The notes beneath the pieces were generated by a model that saw only the letters and a program-made list of their open reading frames with translations, was not told where the DNA came from and searched no databases. A program made the translations under genes and the position numbers. Source: JAWLHK01 sp041690355 [NCBI: bacterium] (lineage in GTDB: Bacteria; J088; JAWLBW01). From it: a stretch of 64,000 bases of DNA. The stretch spans positions 1 through 64,000 of the forward strand of contig JAWLHK010000014.1 of NCBI GenBank assembly GCA_041690355.1, written 5' to 3'. Positions 34,795-42,765 of the stretch are shown here, piece by piece (the stretch's first letter is position 1; every line of letters starts with the position of its first letter).

Positions 34795-36144
34795 TCAAGC
34801 CGACACCGAAGCCCGCGTCTCCAGCGGTTCGACCAGGACCCGCAGACCGTCTTTCGGCTTGATGATCGGCACCAGCTGCTCGGGCATGCGGTAGCCAGCC
34901 GGGATGGTCCAGCGGTAGTGGTGCAGCATCCGGTGCAGAATGGCGCGAATCTCCATCATGCCGAAGTGCTGGCCGATGCACGTGTGCGCGCCGGCGCCGA
35001 AGGGGGTCCACGCGTAGCGGTGCGCCTTATCCTCTCGGCGCTCGGGTCCGAAGCGGTCGGGCTCGAAGGCGTCCGGATTCCGCCAGATCTCCGGTAGCCG
35101 GTGGTTGAAGACCGGATAGACCCCCACGAGGGTATCCTGCGGAATGCGGAAGCCGCCGAAGCTCACCTCGCGCACCGTCTTGCGGGGAATGCTCGTCAGG
35201 GGCGGATACAGGCGCAGGGTCTCGCGGATGACCCAGTTGAGCTCTTCCTGCGCTTCCATGTCGTCGTAGCGCAGCTCGTCGCTGCCGTAGGCCAGGGCCT
35301 TTTCGCGCAGGCGTTCCTGCCACTCGGGATGCCGGGCGAGCAGGTAGGTCATGGTCGTGAGCGTGCTCGTGCTGGTGTCGTGGGCGGCCATCATGACGAA
35401 GATCATCTGGTTGATGATTTCCTGGTCCGTAAACGCCGCGCCGTCGTCGCTGCGGGTGTGGCAGAGCCGGCTGAACAGGTCCGGGGTGGCCGCGGCGCGC
35501 TTCGCGGGGAGGGCCGCGGTGTAGGCGCGCTCGAGCTTGCGGCGGCCGCGCACGCCGCGCCACATCTTGCCGCCGGGCACGGCCCAGCGCACCCAGGCCA
35601 GCGAGGCCTCGACCGCGTCGACGAACGCGGTATTGAGCGTATCGGCGTCGTCGCCCAGCTCCATGCCCGCGAACGTGCTCGTGGCGACATCGAGGGTGAG
35701 CTGCTTGATGAAGGGAAAGAAGCGGAAGTCGGGCCGGCGGCTGTCGGCGGCGAGCTTCTCGAGCCCCCGCGCGATGGTCGGGTGCATGCCGTCGAGATAA
35801 CCCACCATGGCGTCGCGCCCGAAGGCCCCCTGCATGATCCGCCGCTGACGCAGATGCTCGGCCCCGTCCATGGCCATGATGGCACCCGGAAAGACGCGGT
35901 CGATGTAGAACTTCCACCCTTCGCGGGCCGAAAAGTTACCCTCCCGGTCCTGCAGCACGAAGTTCACGGCGTCGGGGCCGAGCAGAATGACCGCCTCCTG
36001 GCCCAGAAAAGTGGTGCGGAAGACTTTGCCGTAGCGGGCGTGGAATTTCTCGAGGGTCCCCAGCAGGTTGGTCGAGAATTCGAGGAGCGGCCCGAGGCCG
36101 GGCAGGCCTTCGGTAGTGTGCGGCGGGACGGGGAGCGCGTCCAT
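34795..36144 (-). CDS. Cytochrome P450 monooxygenase
   Basis: The 449-residue protein is a full-length soluble bacterial P450. It has the oxygen-binding I-helix AAHDTSTSTLTTMTYLLARH, the ExxR motif in ETLRLYPP, FEPDRFGPERRED and the haem-thiolate signature FGAGAHTCIGQHFGMMEIRA. The N-terminal half (DREGNFSAREGWKFYIDRVF) resembles P450s of the CYP120/CYP26/CYP51-like group that hydroxylate retinoids, sterols or fatty acids. The substrate cannot be assigned. AAGGAGA precedes the ATG. No ferredoxin or reductase gene is adjacent. It is divergent from the PilZ gene. Confidence 0.93.
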   Translation of the reverse strand: MDALPVPPHTTEGLPGLGPLLEFSTNLLGTLEKFHARYGKVFRTTFLGQEAVILLGPDAVNFVLQDREGNFSAREGWKFYIDRVFPGAIMAMDGAEHLRQRRIMQGAFGRDAMVGYLDGMHPTIARGLEKLAADSRRPDFRFFPFIKQLTLDVATSTFAGMELGDDADTLNTAFVDAVEASLAWVRWAVPGGKMWRGVRGRRKLERAYTAALPAKRAAATPDLFSRLCHTRSDDGAAFTDQEIINQMIFVMMAAHDTSTSTLTTMTYLLARHPEWQERLREKALAYGSDELRYDDMEAQEELNWVIRETLRLYPPLTSIPRKTVREVSFGGFRIPQDTLVGVYPVFNHRLPEIWRNPDAFEPDRFGPERREDKAHRYAWTPFGAGAHTCIGQHFGMMEIRAILHRMLHHYRWTIPAGYRMPEQLVPIIKPKDGLRVLVEPLETRASVSA

Positions 36145-36278
36145 CGGATCTCCTTGGCATGCCTGGTGGTGCGGCAGGTTAGAGAGTGCCGCAAAGGAAG
36201 CCGCCGGTCAACGGTCGCCCGGGCCGCGCGCTGACCCATCGGCCGGTTTCCAGGTGGCAGACGCGACGCCATGCGTTA

Positions 36279-36284
36279 TATAAT
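36279..36284 (+). promoter_or_regulatory. -10 element of the PilZ-cmk promoter
   Basis: A perfect TATAAT lies 47 nt before the PilZ ATG. A weak -35-like TGGCAG (36255-36260) sits 18 bp upstream. Confidence 0.55.
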
Positions 36285-36331
36285 GAGCCCTTTTGAGCGC
36301 TCGTCCCGAGCCGGTTACCCTTGAGTGCACC

Positions 36332-36985
36332 ATGGAACGACGTGAACACCCCCGCATCGCGACCGTCATCGAGGTCAAATACCGCCACGGCGCCGACTTC
36401 GCGCTCGACTTCGCCCGCGACATTTCCCAGGGCGGCCTCTATCTCAGCAGCGAGTCGCCGCTGCCGGTGGGCGAGCGGGTCGAACTCTGGGTCAGCCTGC
36501 CGAACCGCGCCGAGCCCCTGGTCGTCAACGGCGAGGTACGCCGCTCGGTGCGCGACAGGGAAGGGACCGGCGGGATGGGGATCGCCTTCGACACGCCCGG
36601 CACGGAACTGCAGGCCGAGATCGACGCCTATTTGAGCACGCTGTCGAGCAACCGGGAGGTCCTCGTCGATCGCCGCGGCATCCGCCACCCCATCCGCATC
36701 CCCGTGGCGACCGAGCAGGGGACCTTTCACACCTCGAACCTGGGCGCCAACGGCCTTTTTCTGGCGGATGCGGACCTGCCGCTCGGGTCGCCGCTCGACA
36801 TGCGCTTCGCAATCCCCGACGCCCCCGCAATGCCCGAGGTGCGCGTGGCGGGCACGGTCGTGCACCGGAGCGACGGCACCCCCGCCGCAGGCCCGCGCGG
36901 CATCGGCGTACGCTTCGACCGGTTCGAAGAAGACGGCCAGCAGAACCTGTGGAACTATCTTCAGACCGTCGCGGTCGGCCGATGA
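36332..36985 (+). CDS. Tandem PilZ-domain protein
   Basis: The 217-residue protein has two PilZ-like barrels. The first (about 1-100) has both c-di-GMP motifs, the arginine-rich ERREHPR at its start and DISQGGLYL. The second (about 110-215) has DRRGIRHPIRIPV and SNLGANGLFL, where the second motif is altered, so binding there is doubtful. It probably senses c-di-GMP. Its stop overlaps the cmk start by 4 bp (ATGA), tying it to a housekeeping operon. Confidence 0.85.
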   Translation: MERREHPRIATVIEVKYRHGADFALDFARDISQGGLYLSSESPLPVGERVELWVSLPNRAEPLVVNGEVRRSVRDREGTGGMGIAFDTPGTELQAEIDAYLSTLSSNREVLVDRRGIRHPIRIPVATEQGTFHTSNLGANGLFLADADLPLGSPLDMRFAIPDAPAMPEVRVAGTVVHRSDGTPAAGPRGIGVRFDRFEEDGQQNLWNYLQTVAVGR

Positions 36986-37656
36986 GCCCGCCGCGGCTCG
37001 TCGCCATCGACGGACCCGCCGGAGCCGGCAAGAGCACCATCGCCCGCATGCTGGCGGCGCACCTCGGCGTCGCCTACATCAACACCGGCGCCATGTACCG
37101 GGCGCTCGGTCTCTACGCGGGTGAGCAGGGCATCCCCATCGAAGAGGCGCCGCTCGTGGCCGCCATGCCCGCAACCCGCATGGCCCTGCGGGCCGTGGAT
37201 GCCACGACCCATGTCTTTCTGGGCGACCGTGACGTCACCGACGCCGTGCGCAGCCCCGAAATCGGAGAACGCGCGAGCCGCCTCTCGGTGTTTCCCCGGG
37301 TGCGCGAGGCCATGGTCGCCATTCAGCAGGCCTACGGGCGGGCGCACGGCGGGGTCATGGAGGGGCGCGACATCGGCACGGTGGTCTTTCCCGACGCCCC
37401 CGTCAAGTTTTTTCTGACGGCCTCTACAGAGGAGCGGGCCCGCCGCCGCCTGGGCGAGCTGGCCGCGCTGGGCAAGCCTGCCGACCTCGACAGCGTCCGG
37501 GCCGAAGTTGAAGATCGCGACCGCCGCGACATCGAGCGCCCGATCGCGCCGCTGCGCATCGCCCCGGGGGCGATCCTCATCGACACCACGGGGATGGATA
37601 CTGGCGCCGTAATCTCCCGTTTGGTATCATATATGGATGCCCTGAAACAGGGGTAG
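36982..37656 (+). CDS. cmk: Cytidylate kinase
   Basis: The 224-residue enzyme phosphorylates CMP and dCMP. Conserved parts are the P-loop IDGPAGAGKSTIARMLA (7-23), YINTGAMYRALGLYA, the lid region EGRDIGTVVFPDAPVKFFLT and RRLGELAALGK. Its size matches the family. The cmk-rpsA order is widely conserved in proteobacteria. It overlaps the PilZ gene and precedes rpsA by 65 bp. Confidence 0.97.
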   Translation: MSPPRLVAIDGPAGAGKSTIARMLAAHLGVAYINTGAMYRALGLYAGEQGIPIEEAPLVAAMPATRMALRAVDATTHVFLGDRDVTDAVRSPEIGERASRLSVFPRVREAMVAIQQAYGRAHGGVMEGRDIGTVVFPDAPVKFFLTASTEERARRRLGELAALGKPADLDSVRAEVEDRDRRDIERPIAPLRIAPGAILIDTTGMDTGAVISRLVSYMDALKQG

Positions 37657-37721
37657 TCTACGTTTCCATGTCCAACCCTTTTCCGTTTCGGTCCGGTTGA
37701 CCGAAGAAACCAAATTTTCCA

Positions 37722-39389
37722 ATGGCTGAACAAAGTTTCGCAGAGCTTTTCGAACAGAGCACCGCCCTCCCCGAAGAGGGGACCATCGTCAAAGGGCACG
37801 TCGTGCGCCTCGAAGGCGACTATGCCGTCGTCGACATCGGTTCGAAGAGCGAAGGTCTGATTTCGCTGTCCGAGTTCCAGCGCGGCCCCGAGCCGACCGA
37901 GCTGCAGGCCGGTGATGAAGTAGAAGTGCTCTTCGAGAAGAGCGAAGACGAAAACGGCGCCATCGTCCTGAGCAAGGACAAGGCCGACCGCCTGCGCGTC
38001 TGGGACAAGATCAGCGCGATCGCCGAAGAAGACGGAACGATCTTCGGCCGCGTGCTCGGCCGCGTCAAGGGCGGCCTGGCCGTCGACATCGGCGTCAAGG
38101 CGTTTCTGCCCGGTTCGCAGATCGACCTGCGCCCGGTGCGCGACCTCGACTCGCTCATGGGTCAGAAGTTCGAATTCAAGATTCTCAAGTTCAACAAGCA
38201 GCGCAACAACATCGTGCTTTCGCGCCGGGCCCTGCTCGAGAAAGAACGCGAGAAGCTGCGCAGCACCACGCTTCGCGACCTCGAAGAGGGCAAGATGGTC
38301 GAGGGTGTCGTCAAGAACATCACCGACTACGGAGCCTTCATCGATCTGGGCGGCGTCGACGGCCTGCTGCACATCACCGATATGAGCTGGGGCCGCGTCG
38401 GTCACCCGAGCGAGCTCTTCAAGGTCGGTGACGAAGCCAAGGTCGTCGTGCTCCACTACGACAAGGAAAAAGAACGCGTCAGCCTGGGCCTGAAGCAGAT
38501 GAGCCAGGACCCGTGGACGAGCGTCCCGCAGCGGTTCCCCTCGGGCGAGCGCGTCACGGGCAAGGTCGTCTCGATCACCGATTACGGCGCCTTCGTCGAA
38601 ATCGAGCCGGGCGTCGAAGGCCTGATCCACGTCTCGGAGATGAGCTGGAGCAAGAAGCCGAAGCATCCGAGCAAGTTCTTCGAAGTCGGCCAGCGCGTCG
38701 AAGCGATCGTGCAGGACGTCGACGTCGAAAACCGCCGCATCTCGCTCTCCTACAAGGCGACGGAACCGAATCCGTGGGACGCGGTCGCCGACAAGTACCC
38801 CCCGGGTACGCGCATCCAGGGCCAGATCAAGAACATCACCGACTTCGGCGTCTTCGTGGGCATCGAAGAGGGCATCGACGGCCTCATTCACGTGTCTGAC
38901 ATCTCGTGGACGCAGCGGATCAACAACCCCGCCGAAATCTACAAGAAAGCCGACGTCGTCGAAGCCGTCGTGCTGCACGTCGATCGCGACAACGAGCGTT
39001 TCTCGCTGGGCGTCAAGCAGCTGACGGAAGATCCGTGGCTGACGATCGGCAAGCGCTTCCCGGTCGGCTCGGTCATCAAGGGCAAGGTCACGAACGTCAC
39101 CGACTTCGGTCTGTTCGTCGAGCTGGAGCCGGGCATCGAAGGGCTGGTCCGGGCGAATGAAATCACCCGCGACAAGGCCGACGAAGCGCCGCAGAAAAAG
39201 TTCAACGGCGGCGACGAAGTCAAGGCCGTCGTCCTGAACATCGACCCGCACGAACGCAAGATTTCGCTCTCGATCAAGGCGGCCGAAGACCGCGAAGAGG
39301 GCGAGAACGTGCGCGAGTACGGCTCGGAAAGCGGCATGCGCACCGCGCTCGGCGAAAAGCTCAAGGAAAAGCTCGAAAGCAAGAGCTGA
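37722..39389 (+). CDS. rpsA: 30S ribosomal protein S1
   Basis: The 555-residue protein has six S1 OB-fold repeats (about residues 20-90, 105-175, 190-262, 277-349, 364-436, 451-522). The last four are nearly regular, each with an ITDYGAF- or VTDFGLF-type core (NITDYGAFIDLGGVDGLLHI, NITDFGVFVGIEEGIDGLIH). It recruits mRNA to the 30S subunit. The ATG lacks a Shine-Dalgarno sequence, as is common for rpsA, which is autoregulated in E. coli. A strong terminator follows. Confidence 0.97.
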   Translation: MAEQSFAELFEQSTALPEEGTIVKGHVVRLEGDYAVVDIGSKSEGLISLSEFQRGPEPTELQAGDEVEVLFEKSEDENGAIVLSKDKADRLRVWDKISAIAEEDGTIFGRVLGRVKGGLAVDIGVKAFLPGSQIDLRPVRDLDSLMGQKFEFKILKFNKQRNNIVLSRRALLEKEREKLRSTTLRDLEEGKMVEGVVKNITDYGAFIDLGGVDGLLHITDMSWGRVGHPSELFKVGDEAKVVVLHYDKEKERVSLGLKQMSQDPWTSVPQRFPSGERVTGKVVSITDYGAFVEIEPGVEGLIHVSEMSWSKKPKHPSKFFEVGQRVEAIVQDVDVENRRISLSYKATEPNPWDAVADKYPPGTRIQGQIKNITDFGVFVGIEEGIDGLIHVSDISWTQRINNPAEIYKKADVVEAVVLHVDRDNERFSLGVKQLTEDPWLTIGKRFPVGSVIKGKVTNVTDFGLFVELEPGIEGLVRANEITRDKADEAPQKKFNGGDEVKAVVLNIDPHERKISLSIKAAEDREEGENVREYGSESGMRTALGEKLKEKLESKS

Positions 39390-39410
39390 GGGTTTTCCGC
39401 TTGAATCCCG

Positions 39411-39450
39411 AAAGGGCCGGAGGGGACTTCCTCTCCGGCCCTTTCTTTAT
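39411..39450 (+). terminator. Rho-independent terminator of rpsA
   Basis: A 12-bp perfect stem (AAAGGGCCGGAG at 39411-39422 pairing with 39433-39444), a 10-nt loop and a T-rich tail TCTTTATTTCT. Confidence 0.9.
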
Positions 39451-39830
39451 TTCTCCACAGCGCTGTCCAAAACAGGGGACAGGTGCCAGCTGGAATTGTG
39501 AGATTTCGCTGCTTTCATTCTCGACAGCCTCGCTTCGGTGAAGCAGGTTGGCACATTCATCATTTGCCGGAAGCCCGTTCGCTCCTGAAGCTCATGAACA
39601 CGGTGTTCATGCGGCGCTGGGCCTTCGAGACGCCGGCTACGTCACCCTGGCGAGACCATGCCGCCGAATTGAAACCGGTTCCCAAGGCCCGGCTCCTCAG
39701 CCGAAACGGTCACACGCTGAACCGATTTTGGACAAGACTGATTTCTCCAGGCAGATGCCCCAGGCCCGCCGTTCTCCCTGCGAGACCCCGCCGGGCTTGT
39801 TACAATAGAGAAACCACGCGGAGGTCCCCC
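39451..39830. other. Non-coding spacer, possible decayed mobile-element remnant
   Basis: No convincing gene is present in these 380 bases. It begins with CAAAACAGGGGACAGGTGCC, a kind of sequence often seen beside REP-associated transposase genes, and no transposase frame survives. Open frames here are short and low in similarity to anything I know. The end holds an extended -10, TGT-TACAAT (39798-39806), for sppA. Confidence 0.4.
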
Positions 39831-40733
39831 TTGAAGCGTTCATCGCGAACCGGCACCCTGGTCGCCGTCGCCCTCATCGTTCTGTTCGTCGGCTTTTTCA
39901 TCCTGGCGCTGCGCATGGATCGGCAGGCCGACGGCCTCTCCGGATTTCGCGGGGCGGGGGCCAAGATAGCCGTGCTCCCCCTGGAAGGGGTCATCCTCGA
40001 CGTGCGCGAGACCATCGAGCAGCTCGACGCCTTCGTCGACGACGCTTCGGTGAAGGCCATCGTGCTGCGCGTCGACAGCCCGGGGGGCGCCGTGGCCCCC
40101 AGTCAGGAGCTCTACCAGGCGATTCGCGAGGCCGACGCCGAAAAGCCGGTCGTGACCAGCGTGGGCTCGCTGTGCGCCTCGGGGGGCTATTACGCGGCCG
40201 TGGGCACGCGCCACATCATGGCCAATCCCGGCTCGATCGTCGGCAGCATCGGCGTCATCATGGAGTTCGTCGACGCCAGCCGCCTGGCCGATTGGGCGAA
40301 ACTGCGCTTCGAAACCGTCCAGAGCGGTCCCTTCAAGGACATCGGCAGCCCCACCCGGCCCTTGCGCCCCGCAGAGCAGGCGAGCCTGCAGGCGCTCATC
40401 GACAGCGTCTACGGGCAGTTCGTCTCGGCCGTCGTCGAGGGGCGCCCGAACATGACCACCGACGCCGTGCTCGCCGTGGCCGACGGACGCATCTACTCGG
40501 GCGAGCAGGGGCTCACGCTCGGGCTCGTCGACTCGCTGGGTACGCTGAAGGACGCCGTCGACCTGGCCGCCGAGCTGGGTGAAATCGAGGGGGAACCGAA
40601 GGTCGTTTATCCGCCCGAAGAGAAGGAATCGTTCTTCGACTTTCTCGTCGACCAGGGGGCGTCCAGCGTCCGCAAGGCCGCCACCGAGATGGCGGTCCCG
40701 CGCCTCTACTTTCTCTTCGGTGGCCCGCGATGA
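39831..40733 (+). CDS. sppA: Signal peptide peptidase SppA, short form
   Basis: The 300-residue protein has one N-terminal membrane helix (TLVAVALIVLFVGFFILALR) and a ClpP-fold serine protease domain facing the periplasm. The catalytic serine lies in CASGGYYAAVGT and the lysine in GPFKDIGSP. It digests leftover signal peptides. This is the single-domain form found in many bacteria, not the double-length E. coli form. The TTG start is chosen because GGAGG lies 6-10 nt upstream and the residues before it are not protein-like. Confidence 0.92.
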   Translation: MKRSSRTGTLVAVALIVLFVGFFILALRMDRQADGLSGFRGAGAKIAVLPLEGVILDVRETIEQLDAFVDDASVKAIVLRVDSPGGAVAPSQELYQAIREADAEKPVVTSVGSLCASGGYYAAVGTRHIMANPGSIVGSIGVIMEFVDASRLADWAKLRFETVQSGPFKDIGSPTRPLRPAEQASLQALIDSVYGQFVSAVVEGRPNMTTDAVLAVADGRIYSGEQGLTLGLVDSLGTLKDAVDLAAELGEIEGEPKVVYPPEEKESFFDFLVDQGASSVRKAATEMAVPRLYFLFGGPR

Positions 40734-41092
40734 GATACGTCCGGCCGCTGATCGGCGTCGCGCTGCTCATCGTGGCGCTCGTCTTCGTCTTCGAAAACCA
40801 GTGGCTCTGGAACAGTCACACCATCGAGTACCGGTTCTTTTCCTGGACGCTGCTCTCCATGCAGGAGGTGCCGATCTGGGCCCTGCTGCTTTCGGCCTTC
40901 GCGCTCGGCTTTCTCGTCGCCTGGCTGCTCGGCCGCTGGGACGTGTTCGCGCTGCAGGCCGAGCTGCGGCGCACGCACAAACAGGTGCGCCGCTACGAGC
41001 GCGACGGGGTGGCCGGGTCTGAGGCCGCGCAGACGGCCGAGCCTTCCAAATCCGCTTCGCAGGCCGCTCCGGGCGAGGGTCCGCTCGCTTGA
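40730..41092 (+). CDS. lapA: LapA-like (DUF1049) membrane protein
   Basis: The 120-residue protein has two membrane helices (PLIGVALLIVALVFVFENQW and IWALLLSAFALGFLVAWLLG) with the DUF1049 pattern between them, then a cytoplasmic coiled and acidic tail. E. coli LapA works with LapB in control of LpxC turnover and lipopolysaccharide balance. LapB is not in the window, so function is assigned by family only. It overlaps sppA by 4 bp (ATGA). Confidence 0.78.
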   Translation: MRYVRPLIGVALLIVALVFVFENQWLWNSHTIEYRFFSWTLLSMQEVPIWALLLSAFALGFLVAWLLGRWDVFALQAELRRTHKQVRRYERDGVAGSEAAQTAEPSKSASQAAPGEGPLA

Positions 41093-41165
41093 CAGAAGCG
41101 CCCCGTTCCATTACGCTTGATCCTTTTCTACGACCTGCCACGCGCGCAGTTCAGCGAGGTACACC

Positions 41166-41867
41166 GTGAACAAACGCTACGCCAACGCCGCGGCGGCCCT
41201 GGACGGCCTGCTCCACGACGGGATGACCCTCATGGTCGGCGGGTTCGGGCTCTGCGGCATTCCCGAAAACCTGATTTTCGCCCTGCGCGACAGCGGCGTG
41301 AAAGACCTGACGGTCATCTCGAACAACGCCGGCGTCGACGATTTCGGGCTCGGGCTGCTGCTGCAGACGCGCCAGATTCGCAGGATGATCGCCTCCTACG
41401 TGGGCGAGAACAAGACCTTCGAGCGCCAGTACCTCGACGGTTCCCTCGAAGTCGAGCTGCTCCCCCAGGGTACGCTTGCCGAACGCATCCGGGCGGGCGG
41501 GGCGGGCATCGCCGGCTTCTACACGCGCACGTCGGTGGGCACGCCGATGGCCGAGGGCAAGGAGATTCGCGAGTTCGACGGCCATCTCTACGTGCTCGAG
41601 CGCCCGCTCAAGGCTGACCTCTCGCTGGTCAAGGCTTTCACTGGCGATCTCGAGGGCAACCTGGTGTACCGCAAGACGGCCCGCAACTTCAACCCGATGA
41701 TGGCCACGGCCGGCACGACGACCGTCGCCGAAGTCGAGTTTCTCGTTCCCACCGGCGACCTCGACCCCGACCAGATTCACACGCCGGGCATCTTCGTGAA
41801 CCGGATCCTGCAGGGGCAGGGGTACGAGAAGCGCATCGAAAAAATCACCGTCACCGAGCCGGTCTGA
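41166..41867 (+). CDS. scoA: 3-oxoacid CoA-transferase, subunit A
   Basis: The 233-residue subunit begins NKRYANAAAALDGLLHDGMT and has the family glycine-rich VGGFGLCGIPENLIFAL and FYTRTSVGTPMAEGKE. With subunit B it moves CoA between succinate and acetoacetate (or similar acids), feeding ketone-body or amino-acid breakdown into acetyl-CoA. A GTG start with GCGAGGT upstream is used. The pair forms its own two-gene operon after lapA. Confidence 0.93.
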   Translation: MNKRYANAAAALDGLLHDGMTLMVGGFGLCGIPENLIFALRDSGVKDLTVISNNAGVDDFGLGLLLQTRQIRRMIASYVGENKTFERQYLDGSLEVELLPQGTLAERIRAGGAGIAGFYTRTSVGTPMAEGKEIREFDGHLYVLERPLKADLSLVKAFTGDLEGNLVYRKTARNFNPMMATAGTTTVAEVEFLVPTGDLDPDQIHTPGIFVNRILQGQGYEKRIEKITVTEPV

Positions 41868-41876
41868 GAGGGCAGC

Positions 41877-42533
41877 ATGCTGACACGCGAACAACTGGCC
41901 ATGCGCGCGGCGCAGGAGCTGCGCGACGGATTCTATGTCAACCTCGGCATCGGCATCCCGACGCTCGTCGCCAACTACATCCCCCCCGGCATCAACATCA
42001 AGCTGCAGAGCGAGAACGGGCTGCTGGGTATCGGACCGTTCCCCGTGCGCGAGCAGGTCGACGCCGACCTGATCAACGCGGGCAAGCAGACCGTGACGGC
42101 CATGCCCGGCAGCAGCTACTTCTCGAGCGCCGACTCCTTCGGCATGATCCGCGGCGGGCACATCGACCTGGCCATTCTCGGCTCCATGCAGGTGAGCGAG
42201 AAGGGCGATATCGCCAACTGGACGATTCCCGGCAAGATGGTCAAGGGACCGGGCGGCGCCATGGATCTCGTGTACGGCGCAAAACGCATCGTCGTCGTCA
42301 TGGAGCACGTGGCCAAGGGGGGCGATCCGAAGATCCTCAGGCAGTGCACGCTTCCGCTGACCGGCGTCGGCGTCGTCAACCGCATCGTGACCGATCTGGC
42401 CGTCATCGACGTCGAGAAAGACGGCCTCTGGCTGCGCGAGATCGCGGCGGGGGCGACGGTCGAAGAGGTGGTCGCGAAGACCGAGCCGGAGCTCAAGATG
42501 GACCGGGCCGCCATCCAGCCGATCGCCGTCTGA
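41877..42533 (+). CDS. scoB: 3-oxoacid CoA-transferase, subunit B
   Basis: The 218-residue subunit carries the catalytic glutamate in [12 protein letters not shown] and other family blocks: [39 protein letters not shown] and the C-terminal [14 protein letters not shown]. It lies 9 bp after scoA with GAGGG before the ATG. Substrate preference (succinyl-CoA versus acetyl-CoA as donor) cannot be told from sequence alone. Confidence 0.94.
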   Translation: MLTREQLAMRAAQELRDGFYVNLGIGIPTLVANYIPPGINIKLQSENGLLGIGPFPVREQVDADLINAGKQTVTAMPGSSYFSSADSFGMIRGGHIDLAILGSMQVSEKGDIANWTIPGKMVKGPGGAMDLVYGAKRIVVVMEHVAKGGDPKILRQCTLPLTGVGVVNRIVTDLAVIDVEKDGLWLREIAAGATVEEVVAKTEPELKMDRAAIQPIAV

Positions 42534-42765
42534 CCCGGAGCCGACGACCGGGGCCGGGGGGCGCTTCTGAAGTTCACCCTGCGCACCGCATTTGCAAGTG
42601 CCTGATATCCGGTTTCCATTGGTCGGCCGGGGCCGCTTCTGGTATGCTATGAGCCGCCTCGCGAGCGGTATGGCATCCGCCGTCCGCGCCCGTTCCGACG
42701 AGAAACTCCCCGCCAGGATCGCTGGTTTTTGAAGAGCGCCCGCCGAAAATCGGCCGGCGACGACG

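Noticed and set aside
37332-39251. A 639-codon minus-strand open frame opposite cmk and rpsA
   Set aside because: Its apparent repeats are just the antisense of the S1 domains.
39483-39830. N-terminal extension of SppA of 116 codons
   Set aside because: It lacks protein-like features, runs through a possible mobile-element remnant, and a ribosome site with a TTG lies exactly before the normal SppA membrane helix.
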